From Protea cynaroides (Eukaryota > Streptophyta > Magnoliopsida > Proteales > Proteaceae), in NCBI GenBank assembly GCA_028583415.1, contig CM053269.1, positions 31,252,254 to 31,316,253 of the forward strand: a DNA stretch of 64,000 nt, in the 5' to 3' direction. The position numbers and the translations under genes were made by a program. This document shows, piece after piece, positions 44,262-56,200 of this stretch. The number at the start of each line of letters is the position of its first letter. Position 1 is the stretch's first letter. The notes under the pieces were generated by a model that saw nothing but the letters and a program-made list of their open reading frames with translations, did no database searches and was not told the origin of the DNA.

Positions 44262-45790
44262 ATGGGTGGGTTTGGGTGTTAGAATCATGTATTAGTAATC
44301 TGTGACATATATATGTATTTTGAGTATTATATTACTTCTTCACCCTTTCGGATCGGGGTCATCTCCATAAATGATGAAAGGGAAATTATTTGAAATTCGG
44401 ATTCTTACGGATCTCGGTGAAGCAAACTGGTTTCCAAATCATACAAATGTCCCTCTGCGGCCCTAGTCAGCTCCCGGGCTCTCTTTGCTTGGTGCTTCCA
44501 ATCGACTCGATCAATGTATACATCATCATGCTCAAGCATGAAGCTTCCGCTGCTCCAAGCCCAAACCACAGCCCCGGGAAGCCTATCTTGAACCCAAAAC
44601 TCATGAGTACTGCTATTGGCAACCCAATGAGGTAAAAGGAGCCAAAATTTATATTTGCTCCGACCTAGGCTAGTGCGAGACCCGGTCAAGACCCCACACG
44701 CAGCTGTCCGGGGAGCATTCCCAAGCTCACACGCCCTAAGATGGGAAGTGCAATGGATGTTAATGCAAGGATTTGTTCCTTGTCTAGTGAACATTCTTCC
44801 CCACATATTCCTCACGCAGATTGTAAAAATCACAGTTTGAGAACCCGCATGCGTACCGCCATGTAAAGCCCAATTATGGTGCCGATTGAGCTCTTGCAGA
44901 TTTGTTTGCCCCCAACTCATGACCCACACGAAGTTGACAAGGCCATGCTCAATGAATGAGGAAATACGTAGATTAAGCTTGTAGTTTGTATGAGAATTCC
45001 CATTGCCGCGACGCTGGCTCCAGGGTTGATTAATAATCCACACGTAGGTCGCATGAGTTCATACCACCACCATTCCAAGCACACGAGACACCGCACTAGG
45101 CATTGCTAGAGCCGACAAAGGGCGCCAACCTTGGAAACCACGACGTCAATGATGCCCCACTCCAAGGCTTTAATGATTTTCTTGATCGAACTAGATACAC
45201 CAACAATCCCGCATTCAAGTTCAAGGAATGGCAAGTCGAGCCCAATGCAACACCCTTCACCCCCAAATTCAAGTATATCACAAGCAAATAGTTGATGGGA
45301 AGGTGTAGGATCAATGCAAAAATAGCAGCTAAGGTTAAGGGTGTAGTTAAGCCTTGGGTCCTTAGGAAGATCCTCTCAAAGGGTGGAGGTGAGCTTGGGC
45401 CAACAAGTCGGGAAGAGAGAAATGAGATAAACCTTAGCCATTGATGTAACACATGGTCTTGACCCATCCAAAGTAAGAGATGATCCATGTTTAGCCTGGA
45501 GAAATGATATAGGTATGGTGACAAGCAAGAGTAGACAAAAGGTCTTTTGGAAGGTTTGGCTAAGAAGATTCCACCTCTTGGCTCCATATGCTTGGCAACA
45601 GATAGGTTCCATTCCCATGGCTAGACCTTTGATAACAGAGTACCCTGTAATGTTTGCAAACCCAATTGAGAGTGAACCACCAGCTAACTGAATGTCCCCT
45701 AGGTATCCCAAGAAGAGCATTGAGATGATGGATCTTGAATACAAAAGAAGGCTTGTCAATAGCATGGGTAATGCGATCTTTACTAGAGAT
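43888..45790. repeat. Segmental duplication of 31649-33590 (UXT 3' UTR plus MATE exon 2)
   Basis: Homology begins at GGCCTTGGTGAACTG in the UXT 3' UTR, skips about 33 bp, and runs through the spacer and most of MATE exon 2. It stops at TACTAGAGAT, seven bases short of the exon 2 start. It includes non-transcribed spacer and keeps orientation, so it is a DNA-level copy, not a processed pseudogene. Differences are strongly concentrated at CAG/CTG triplets. Confidence 0.93.
44405..45790 (-). pseudogene. Broken copy of MATE exon 2
   Basis: The protein is recoverable only in pieces, across at least four ORFs (45765-45376, 45587-45096 and 45043-44405, plus a shadow frame), because of many one- and two-base indels. 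It lacks exon 1, the splice acceptor and the first residues of exon 2. Recognisable parts include LAGGSLSIGFANITGYSV, GLTTPLTLAAIFALILHLPINY and NMWGRMFT. It is non-functional as read; some indels may be assembly errors. Confidence 0.9.
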
Positions 45791-46006
45791 GGGTAATTTC
45801 AAACAGTACCTCCTCCTACAAAATTGGTGGATGTTTCAATGTCGACATTGAAAAATGAATATTGCCTATAATTTTTGGAATATAAAATGCCACCTAAAAT
45901 TAAACTTAATCATTATATATGAAGCAAATATCCTAAAAATCATGGTAACTGAAACCCCTTCAATTTAAACTGATGGTTAATGTTTAATCCAATTTCGGAG
46001 CATTAC

Positions 46007-46647
46007 CTCGTGACACGAGATATCCCCCCAAGACAAGGATCATCAGCAAACTAAAGGACCCAAATGTGTTTGCAATGATCTCATTCCTACCGGTTTCTGC
46101 AATGAATCGGAACAATCCGGATGACATCACGTTGACACATAAAAGGAGGAGGTACTGTTTGAACAGCCTGCGAGAAAAGAACAAAGCACCCGCATATGTA
46201 CCACCATTAAGTACCGAATCTCAATGCATCTTAGTACGCTAAACACTTGTCATTGCTATAAAACACCATAACAAGAAGCTAAAATCAATGAGAAAAGAGG
46301 TGAATTATTGACATAAGTGAGAAGTACCTAGAAAGCAACATCGAGATAAAACATGTTACTCTCACTTGTACTCCCTTGAAAATGTAGACAAATGAGTTTC
46401 TCTTCATTAACAATAATTCTCTAGCTATACAAGCTTTCAATAGCTCCTTCTTGTTAACGCCATACTTGTCATTTGTTAAAGCGGCGGGTGACTCTTTGTT
46501 TTGTCGAATGGGGTAGCAAGTTCATCTCAGTAGTTTCTGGCCCAATGTGGAATGACCGGAATGCTTCTACAAAGTCCTTGACGTAAATGAATCGTAAGGC
46601 TTGTCTTTATCAACCAAAGATTGTTGCTGATCTTTTCTTGATGTTAC
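46007..46647 (-). pseudogene. Two exons of a full-size ABCG (PDR-type) transporter
   Basis: Exon 46647-46330 starts after ...TTTATAG and encodes VTSRKDQQQ, FIYVKDFVEAFRSFHIG, PFDKTKSHP, NDKYGVNKKELLKACIARE and LLMKRNSFVYIFKG, the linker before the second transmembrane block of plant PDR proteins. It needs about three frame changes (near 46590, 46530 and 46490). Exon 46167-46007 follows ...TCTCGCAG and encodes LFKQYLLLLCVNVMSSGLF, RFIAETGRNEIIANTFGSF and LLMILVLGGYLVSR, ending at a GT donor. No other PDR exons were found on either side, so this is a fragment. PDR proteins export hormones and defence compounds across the plasma membrane. Confidence 0.8.
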
Positions 46648-47221
46648 CTATAAAATAAACGAAATATCAGTTACTCCTTTTATCACACGTCAGTATAGGA
46701 AGAGAACCGCGAAGAGAGAAACAAAAAGAGGGATTTGAAATTCGGGATAGCAATGGGTTATCCAGTCATGTCCTATTATTAGAAATTGGCTCAACTAGAA
46801 CATGATCTTCACTAATTGTTTCAAAAATCTAATTGTCATTCTTGTTATCATTGTCAATGTTGTATTAGTTTTGTATCCTTTGTTAAACCTCTAGAATTTC
46901 AATATGATTTCCAATATCGGTGATTGGGATCTTTGATGAAGTTGAAAAAGCAGTCTTAACTCTACAACATATCAAAAAAGGTCCATAACCCGGTAAGAAT
47001 CCTTTTGTGGTCCGAAGGGGTGCACTCGTCCCATGCTTTAGTAGTTTATTCACTAATTAGTAACCCTTAGACCCAAGCTTTTAACATTACACCAAGCAAA
47101 TGGCTTTAACATTAATTACTCACAGGCCAATACTATTTCAATACCACTTGTCAATGCGTAGCAACTTGTTCCCTAACGCACTAAAGGGAAATGCTATGCA
47201 ATGTAGTGGAAGAGAAAGTAC

Positions 47222-48340
47222 CTTTTCATACAATTCTTTCTTGAGACTCAGAATGTGCATACGCTTCTTCACGAAGATCATCCGCAGCTTTAAACCGAGA
47301 TTGAATTTTCTTAACTTTTCATTTTCAACCAAATATTTATCCTTTGTAGCCTTTGTTATTTTTTTGCTTGCAAAAGGTTTTTCTAAGGAATCTGGCTCTT
47401 TTCGTAAGCTACAAGGAAAAGAAAATTGAGACAAGGGGTCACAAGAATCGTACTATAAAATCCAACAACGATAGAAAGGAGCATGTATTAAATTGTTAAT
47501 ACCTTAAAACGCTCTCACTTACGTCTCTTTGGTCCGATGTCTCGCTGATGTTCATCCCGCCTACCCATCCGAGAAGACAGTTGCTCACCAAGAAGTTTCA
47601 ATTGCTTGGATTTCACGATGAGCCGTTTTTCTTTCTTTCTTCAAAGGCATAGTTTCATGTTGTATCTATGTTCTATATTATGTATCTGTATTTTCGAGGT
47701 CAATAGATTCAAGACTTCTAGAGAAGTAAATAATGAATAAATATGTTGCATATAATGATACTAAAACACAAATCCAAAACAGTTAGAAGTGAAAGATGGT
47801 ATGACAAACTCGGGCTATTAATATCATCAATGGAAATTGCTGATTAAACAGAACCTATTTCCCGACATTTGGCACGAGTCTCATCGACAAACTCTCTTTT
47901 CTTCTAATTTATATTTTTCAAATTTATCCCGATACTGCTACAAGTTTCCTCAGAGAAAAGATTGCCAATTAAATAAGATTTAACCTAGATCATATCTGAA
48001 GACTTAAAGAAGCACCTCACGTAATGGATAAGAATTACTCACCCTTTTCATTTGAATTGTAGCTCTAATGGCATCTTGGAGTCCTCTCCTCAACCTAGAA
48101 GTGTGCAAGTCTAATCTGTTCTTTAAATTTATAGTCAACATATCTTGGAATTTTTGATCAAGAAATGGAATGGCTATTTTCATAATCCTCACCATCCACC
48201 TTCTCTCGTTCATCCACAAGGGCAAAAAAGGGGAACCCCAGTGAACATTGTAGGCCCTCATTCCCCCGAATCCCTTATAGTGCCAACTTGCTGACAGATT
48301 GGTACCATCACTGTTCCACTAGCTAACTGCATTCCTCCAT
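47222..48340 (-). pseudogene. Exon-like fragments of an unrecognised gene
   Basis: Three stretches look spliced on the minus strand. About 48340-48043 includes VPICQQVGTIRD, NVHWGSPFLPLWMNERRW and FQDMLTINLKNRLDLHTSR and ends AAAAGG|GTGAGT. About 47640-47524 reads KSKQLKLLGEQLSSRMGRR. 47408-47222 follows ...CCTTGTAG, reads KDKYLVENEKLRKFNLGLKL, is Lys-rich and probably coiled coil, and ends GAAAAG|GTACTT. I do not recognise the family. They may belong to one gene or to a captured fragment, and they lie in a region of doubtful sequence quality. Confidence 0.4.
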
Positions 48341-50039
48341 TTTCAACATCTATGGGATGTCATTGGCATGAGTCTTTGTGCCACATCCAGATCAGCATAA
48401 ACCTTCAACAACAGGAGTGGGGGAAGAGAAAGAAAAATAACACTGAAACAAACCACAAGACTCTAATCCCACTAACATATAGCATAATGAGCAAAACAAA
48501 AAGTAACTGAACAAATAATAACAACAATAAAAAAATCAATCACCTACACCTACTAGCTGTATCTGTCCAAGGAGCAAAAACAGAAGAGGTATAAAAGTAT
48601 CTATCCTAACCGAAGCCATCTACATAAAATAAAATAAAAAGGGATGAAACCAATCAATAATATTTCACAGGAGCAAATCAAAGCTGAGCAAAAAAAAATC
48701 CTCTAACCAAAGAGGCCGAAACCTAAAAAATCCTAATATTGCCCAAGAGTGACTATGCAATTGGACAAAGATATCCCCACCTCCCTTAACTGAAACCATA
48801 TACGAGGAAAAGTGAAGAGAAAAAAAGTAGCACGCCCATGTACAGATGATGGAAGGACCCAAAAAACACGAACAATAAAAAGACAGTATAACAATAGAAA
48901 GAAAAATAGAACAAAATTGAAGAACATCATAACTCCCCATTCCATCCAAAAAATATTAGGCAATATATAATCCCAAACACTAATCAGATTCAGCATTTCT
49001 TCCTCTTACCCCTCTAGATTCTAAGGCAAGCAAAGTAGTGTGGAAATCCCTACCTCTGGTCTCCTTCTTGTTCTCTTTTCTTGCGTGTGAAACTGAATCA
49101 AAGAACAAACTCATCCAATAAGAGGAATGGATTTGATATTTAGGAAAATAAGGGACCATCCTGTGTTGGCATTCGGATGAAGTTCAAAGAATATCCTTAC
49201 ACAATAATGAGAATCGTAGATAAGGAATCGTACCTCCAGGGAATCGAGAGGAAAACACCGGCAAGTGGAGTTCGGCAGAGCTTCTTCTATCGGTGGGAAT
49301 CGAGAGGAATTACACACCCATGGAGTTGGTCGGAGCTTTGTAAATGATGGGGAATCGTAGAGAATAATTAAGAGACATGTGGTTAGGGGAAATACAAAGA
49401 AGAGGAAAAGAAGTTAAGGATATGTCCTTAGAAAATAACAGAGAATCGTGAGAGAAAAGGAAACGACCGGGTGGGAATCAAAGAGGAAAACACCCACGGT
49501 AATCGGAGTTCGCCTGAGCTCTCTTCTAGTGGGAATCCCAGAGATCTCACAAGCGGTTCGGAGTTCATCGGTTCTTCTCATGGACATGAATACAAAGAGA
49601 CTTGCTATATGATTGTTCGGGAAAGAAGAGGAAAGAAGAATGATACAATATCCCGCCAACAACGAATGAAACCCGCGAACAAAGCTGAAAATAAAATTTT
49701 ACCCCCAAAATACTTTTCGCCACGCCATGAATTAGAATACCGTCAGGCCCATTCCCTATTTTTAGCTAACATATCTTGTTTGGTCAAGTAAGGCAAATGT
49801 TTTTAGGAGAAGAAACCCTTAGTACCTATAAATATATTATTACCCACAATATTCCTACGAATATAAATTTATCATCGATATACAAACACTCCCTCCTCAT
49901 AATCTTTTTCTCTTAACTGGTTAATTGCACATGTGGGAACATTGTGCCAAAAATTTTTGCCATTCAACTCTTATGTTGGACATCGATCATTTGTAATTTA
50001 AGGGGGCGCCATCGATCGAAGAATGCCAACCGGTTGTGG
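48341..50039. other. Intergenic region before the CACTA-like array
   Basis: No gene recognised. GAATCG(A/T)GAG..AA-type text with CACCG(G)..GGAGTTCGG recurs at about 49240-49310 and 49470-49560, a diverged duplication. Confidence 0.5.
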
Positions 50040-50662
50040 ACTAATTAAAAACTAAGACCACCAATGGATTAATAACCATTAAAACTAAATCTGAATAACA
50101 ATGAGGTGGGTAATAATATTTATAGCTACTGAATAACAAAGTAAGCCGTGGTAATAATATATTTATAGCTACCTGTGAATAACAAAGGTCGTAAGGCCAA
50201 TATTTTATAGCTGTGAATAACAAAGAGTCGTGGTGTAATAATATATTTATAGCGCCTTAAAATAACAATGCAAAGGTAATGATATTTTTATAGTTACGTA
50301 AATGACAATGGGTAGAGGGTAATAATATATTTATAGCTACTTAAATAACAATGCGGTGGGCCATAGGATACATTTATAGCTACGGAAAAATAACAATTTT
50401 TCAGGTAATATATTTATAGCCACGAAATAACAATGCGTTGAAAAATAATATATTTATAGCTACCGAAAAAACAATGTGGGTAATAATATTACATTTATAG
50501 TTACGAAAATAACAATGCGGTGAGTATTGGCAATATTTATAGCTACGAAATAATAATTCTCGTAGGTCACAACATATTATTAGCTACGGTAGACAAATTG
50601 TTCATAGCTATAGATTATTTTGTGGCACTAATATATTACCGTAGCTAAACCCGTAGCTAAAA
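50040..50662. repeat. Tandem GTAGCTA/TTATAGCTAC repeat array, CACTA-like subterminal region
   Basis: About ten degenerate units of roughly 55 bp: (A/G)GTAATAATATATTTATAGCTAC followed by GAAATAACAATGCGGTGG. It ends in ACCGTAGCTAAACCCGTAGCTAAAA directly against the N gap. GTAGCTA-type subterminal repeats are usual next to CACTA transposon ends. Units vary by small indels. Confidence 0.6.
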
Positions 50663-51162
50663 NNNNNNNNNNNNNNNNNNNNNNNNNNNNNNNNNNNNNN
50701 NNNNNNNNNNNNNNNNNNNNNNNNNNNNNNNNNNNNNNNNNNNNNNNNNNNNNNNNNNNNNNNNNNNNNNNNNNNNNNNNNNNNNNNNNNNNNNNNNNNN
50801 NNNNNNNNNNNNNNNNNNNNNNNNNNNNNNNNNNNNNNNNNNNNNNNNNNNNNNNNNNNNNNNNNNNNNNNNNNNNNNNNNNNNNNNNNNNNNNNNNNNN
50901 NNNNNNNNNNNNNNNNNNNNNNNNNNNNNNNNNNNNNNNNNNNNNNNNNNNNNNNNNNNNNNNNNNNNNNNNNNNNNNNNNNNNNNNNNNNNNNNNNNNN
51001 NNNNNNNNNNNNNNNNNNNNNNNNNNNNNNNNNNNNNNNNNNNNNNNNNNNNNNNNNNNNNNNNNNNNNNNNNNNNNNNNNNNNNNNNNNNNNNNNNNNN
51101 NNNNNNNNNNNNNNNNNNNNNNNNNNNNNNNNNNNNNNNNNNNNNNNNNNNNNNNNNNNNNN
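50663..51162. other. Assembly gap, 500 N
   Basis: Exactly 500 N, a conventional placeholder for a scaffold join of unknown size. Confidence 0.99.
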
Positions 51163-51849
51163 CATTTCCTCTTGGCATCTTTTAATAAGTTCTGATTTTT
51201 ACTTAATTTTAATATTCATTCAATTTGAGGGATTTGTATAATGAATTTTTGCAAGCTCATCAATTGTAGATTTTGTTGCCATTAATTAAAGAATTAAAAC
51301 TCAAGGATATGTGAGAACCTGGGTACTGCTTTGTGATCTACCCAAGAGAGATGATAGAATATAGAAAGAGAAGGGCTTTCTTCCAAACCTGGGTACTGAA
51401 CTGCTTTGTTCCTTTCGTTTCCTGAATCGTTTTGAATTCCCCACCTGTTTTGTAAGGCTTGATTCATGTAATTAATTAGATTTGGATCCTTGCACAGGTA
51501 AGTTGAAAATAGTTTTCATTTCATGCTGTAATTGCTTCTCTTATCTTTTTCTGTAGTTTTTACGAGTCTTTGAATTTTTTTTTGCTAATTCTGTAGGTGA
51601 AACTCATTCCAAAATGATATTGAAGACTTTTTCGTTTTATTCTAAAAGTTTTTATAGCAGATTTCAAACTTTCTTATATGCATTTTGAGTATTTTAATGG
51701 AAGAGAACGGAGAATCAGAGGAGGTCAAGAACTAAAGAAGTAATCGTCGGATTTCTGCAGATTGGAAAGCAGAGAACGAGGAGGAAATAGCCAACATGAA
51801 TACAGACAACCGGTCCTTGCCTCGCTACTTCAACTACTTTAACGGCTAC
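51163..51849. other. Sequence after the gap, no gene recognised
   Basis: AT-rich, with a short direct repeat of AACCTGGGTACTG (51316 and 51388). No coding or transposon signature. Confidence 0.5.
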
Positions 51850-52120
51850 TTGTGGTTCGTGAGGATCCACATCCTCTCTCTTCCTAGAGGTTCAAGAGGA
51901 GGGGGACGCCCTTGTTGGATGGTTGACACATAGGGTTTGGATGAATCCGAGTCCTCCATTCGAGCCGACACCCCCTGTTGGCTCAGCTTGTCAGCTTAGT
52001 GTCGATCCGATGGAGGACTTGGATTCACCCGAGTCTCACTTGTCGGCCATCCAACGGAGATGCCTCCCTCCTCTCAAACCTCTGGAAAGAGAGGATGTGA
52101 ATCCTGTTCGTCAGCACCAT
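51850..52120. mobile_element. Long foldback element upstream of the UIEF gene
   Basis: Two arms of about 110-130 bp are inverted copies: CACATCCTCTCTCTTCCTAG and GGATGAATCCGAGTCCTCCAT on the left, against the reverse complement CACATCCTCTCTTTCCAGAGG and GGTGAATCCAAGTCCTCCAT on the right. The loop is near CCCCTGTTGGCTCAGC. The TSD was not resolved. It lies about 320 bp before the UIEF leader. Confidence 0.7.
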
Positions 52121-52439
52121 CCATTGCTTCCGCTGTAAACAGAGAGAGTTTTGAAACAATGTGAGAATCGTCAGATTAGGACTTTGGAATTCAAAGTTAA
52201 GGCCAAGAGAGAGGAAATAGGGCTTCGAAGAAGTAGCCCAGTTCACCCGTGGACCGGAGGCTGATCAGAACCTGACCAAGGTAGGCCAAGGGTGGCCCAG
52301 GGGGCTAAAGGGAGCCTGGGCTCAAGCTCTGTTGGGCTGAAGCCGGACTTAGGCTGGCTCGGGCAATAGGGTCAACCTTGCACCTCTAATTACACGCTAT
52401 CATTAAGAAGTATTAAAGGGAAGCGGTGGTTTCCCGTTT

Positions 52440-53297
52440 CCACTCTAGAAGGCTAGATAGTCGATTCCAAACCGCAGCTTTTCTCTTCTTTTCTCTTCTT
52501 TCCTCAAAACCCTAGCTAACAAACCCTTGTTTCAGAGAAGAAATTGCGTTTCTTCTAGATTGTTGAATCAGTTTTACAAAGTTGTAAGTTTCTTCATCTG
52601 TTCTTTAATTTGTTTATTTCGTTTGAGCTTGGTTTCTTTCTTTCTTTTGATGCTGGAGATCTTTGCTGTTTATATGGGTCTGTTCTCTGTTTTGATAAGA
52701 TAACGCTAGGTCTTTTATTTTTCAATTTTAATGGTTCTGGTAATCGGCATTAATTGTCCTATTATGCTATAGATCAGATTTTTGAACTCTCATCCCTATA
52801 TATGTTAGCAATTCTGTATTTGCACGCGTTAGTTGATTGATCAGAATATTTCGGTCGCTGTATCTTTATAGTTTTTTTTTTGGGTTCAGTGTTGCGTTTC
52901 CGGAGGGGTAATCGTTTTGGCCTGGGTGTTTTGTTTGGCTGCTGCGTACTGTGTTTTGCGTTCTTATGGACTTTTTTTTGAGGGAAAAAAGGACTTGGTG
53001 TTCTTAGTTTCTCCTGGTTGACTAGGCTTACGCCTACTCGTCTGTAGCTTATTTTCAATTCAAGTTTTTTCTCAAATTTTGTCAAAAAAAAAAAAAACTG
53101 CCCCTTTTCTTTATCAGATATATGCATCTTGGAACAACTCGTCTATAACTTTTCTTTGGGTGTTCTTTCTGAAATTTATGTATTTTTATCATTGTATTAG
53201 TTCGGCTGGAACTCTTCTTAATCGCTTCTGTGGCAATTATTCTATATATCTGGTTTTATATAGAAAATTTGTTTCTTACCCTTGGACTGTTTTTTAG
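52440..53297 (+). promoter_or_regulatory. UIEF leader and 5' UTR intron
   Basis: A pyrimidine-rich TTTTCTCTTCTTTTCTC stretch is followed by a telo-box AAACCCTA (52507-52514), common in leaders of housekeeping and RNA-processing genes. A 5' UTR intron is likely from about AAAGTT|GTAAGT (52583) to TTTTTTAG|ATG (53297/53298). Confidence 0.5.
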
Positions 53298-56200
53298 ATG
53301 GCTGCTAAACCACTGACCAGCGAAGCAATTGCTCGCACAGAGAAGAAAATGGACATGACCTTAGGTATGTTGGTTGCTGTATGAGCTTTTATAGAGTTCT
53401 TGTGAAATAGTTGCTGTGGTTGCATGACCATTTTATGTTCGTTACTCATGCAGATGATATCATCAAGATGTCCAAGAAACCAGATTTTAAATTTAAAAAT
53501 CAGAGAGTTCCGGTGAGTGGCTTTTCCACGAAAATTTATCATTACCATCTGATTTTTATATTGCTACATAGTAATTGTTATTACCCATCATCCATCTTAC
53601 TAATGGGAAATATGCTCTGCAGAATAAAAACCAAAAATTCTTGAATGTTGGTTCTAACAAAGGGAATGCATCAAAGGTGCACCGTTTTATGGATTCCAGA
53701 TCTTCTATTAGACAGGTGTTGTAACTGGATGAACTTTAGGTTTTTCAAATCTTAGTACTTTCATTTAAAGTTTTTACCACACTTTTTGATCATTGGCAAC
53801 ATTTATTTAATCTTGGTATCTAATTGCTGTTGTTCTGTCTGCCAGGGGGTTTTTGCTCAGAGAAGGTCGAATTTCCAAGGGAATCAGTTTCCTCTGGCAA
53901 CTGAGGCTGCCAAGAAGGCTGCAGCTGCCCGGTCGTGCCAGAGCTCTCGGTCGTAATAGGATGGTCAATTGGAATAAGCCAAGGTACTCCAGATTACCTG
54001 ATTTATTATTATGTGCTAGATGTCATATATTTTGATGTTGAGGAATCTGTTCCTGCAATATTTTGATATTGAGGAATATATCTCCCACCAATGTGCAGGT
54101 AAATCACGGTCCCTTCTTGTCATTGATGAGATATCTGCCATTTGCTTCGAGTTATATACATGGCTTGTACTATTGGAGCTGTTGAGTCATTACTTGGTCC
54201 TTTGATATTTTGTTGGTTTTGGGAAAGGACGACTTTAAGCGGAATATTATCACAAGAAACGTAGTTTCAAATATTGGCTTTTACCAGTTCTTGTGGAGTC
54301 TGAATACATGAGTCTCTTCACTTGTGTTGTGGATGGTGGATCTTTATGCTGAAAAGCGAATCTTACATTTGGTGCCTGGTTAATCAACTCTCCATGAGAT
54401 CAGAGAATATTGCTTGGGCTGTGTATTTAGCAATGATGGATTGTTGTTATGGTGGTCAGAGATGCTTTAAATGCCGGGAAGTGATGCGTCACAAAAGAGG
54501 CCTGAGTAAAATTTTGGAGACACTATATATGCACTATGAATTGCAATTCTATGATTGCTAAGCTGCTCTTTGCAATCTCTGATAATTAATCACTTCCTGT
54601 TCTGCCATTGTTCAACTGGGTTGTGATCTTGTTTTGGTTCCTCGTGGTTGACCTCATGTGGGACTATGTTGGTTCATGTTATGCATGTTTGTTCCTTGAA
54701 GGGTTGTTCTCATGGACCTATGGTAGGTTTCATGCTTGCATAGAATGCGCGATAGGAAAAACCTGCTTTTTTCTTATATAAACAGGAGATTCAGTCTTTC
54801 TTGTTTGGGCAGCCAATTTTCCCAATCATCCTTTCTCAGTATTCTCATTCTAGCATCTACTTCTAGCATCATTGACCAACCCTCATCAATCTATATTCAT
54901 TTCATAGGAACAGAAATTCAACCAATCCAATTGTCTAGTGATTAGATAGGATATACCAAGAACAATGGTAGGTGTGACCTTAGGAAAAAGAAGAATTTGC
55001 CATATCACCTAATCGGCTACATCAGCGACCACAGATAGCGATGAAGGGAATGTATAGCTGTATTGATTGGTTCTTGGCTCTTTCCATCATCTTGGAGAGA
55101 TTTTGTTCAGGGTGCTCTTCCAACATTGTCGTGTTGGTTTGTGTGATTATGCAGAAATTTTGTTACTTTAGGAACTTGTCATAAGCTTTTGACAGTTTTA
55201 ACAAGTTTTTTCTTTACTCTTGGAGTGTGCTTTGAGTCCGTGGCAGCTTTGTTTGCCCCCATGAACATAATTTTGATATTGGGGTTTGTGATGTTCAGCA
55301 CACTAAAGCAACAACTGGGAGTTTGTCTTGCACTCCGTTTGTAAAGGAAGCATCTTGTGCACGAAATAAACAGAATAACCATATGGGTATAATGTGGAGA
55401 AGAGCTTAATTCCTGGTGGGGAATGCGACTTGTAGAATACTGATCCCCTCGTCTTTCATTATGATGTGCAAGTGAGCAGCAGCTATGTTGATAGAAATGG
55501 ACGCAAGGTTTTTTGTTGCACTGATGGAGGATTTTCCCAGCTATGATGCCTTGCTGAAGCTTAATGTTTTCTTGGATTTCCTTTGTCATATTTCATGGTA
55601 TAAAGCTGAGTATGTTCAAAAGAGAAATCTCCTGTTTATTGGACTGTCAGGGAAGTATGGCATTGGTTGTTGATTCTTCTGGTCCATGGAGCTTATCTTA
55701 TGTACCTGAAGTTTCTTGAAGTTGAATTCCTCTGTTTCTTTCACCGGAGTGAGATACCCCAGTAAGAGACATCTCTAACTACAGGTTATTTATAGTTCAT
55801 GGGAGCTCCTTCATGGTATTGGAAGAAACTGCACATATCGCCAATTTTCTAAATCATTGCCATCATGTCTAAATACTGGTTTGTCTATTCTTTTTGTTAG
55901 TGTTAAAAGCAGTAGGGTACCCCCAAGGTAAGCCCACCCTGTACTCTGATGCACTTGGGATTTTTAATAGCAGAAGCTGTATTCTCACTTTGGTCCTCCA
56001 AAATATTTTCCTGTTGGCCTGTTTTTCAAGTGTACTATACTTTTTGGTACAGGATTGGAGCCCCACCAGCTCAGTGGAGGGTATCTGAACGAGGCTTTCC
56101 TGGGAAGGTATGTTTACACAAATCCTGGATTAAATGTTCGGTTCATGTCTTGTTAGCTTTTATCTGTTTTATTTCTGGTTACTGAATACCAAGCAAATTG

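Noticed and set aside
44405..45802. Second functional MATE gene.
   Set aside because: Frame broken at several places, no first exon, no acceptor.
50608..51178. Two long minus-strand ORFs of mostly X.
   Set aside because: They are read through the run of 500 N.
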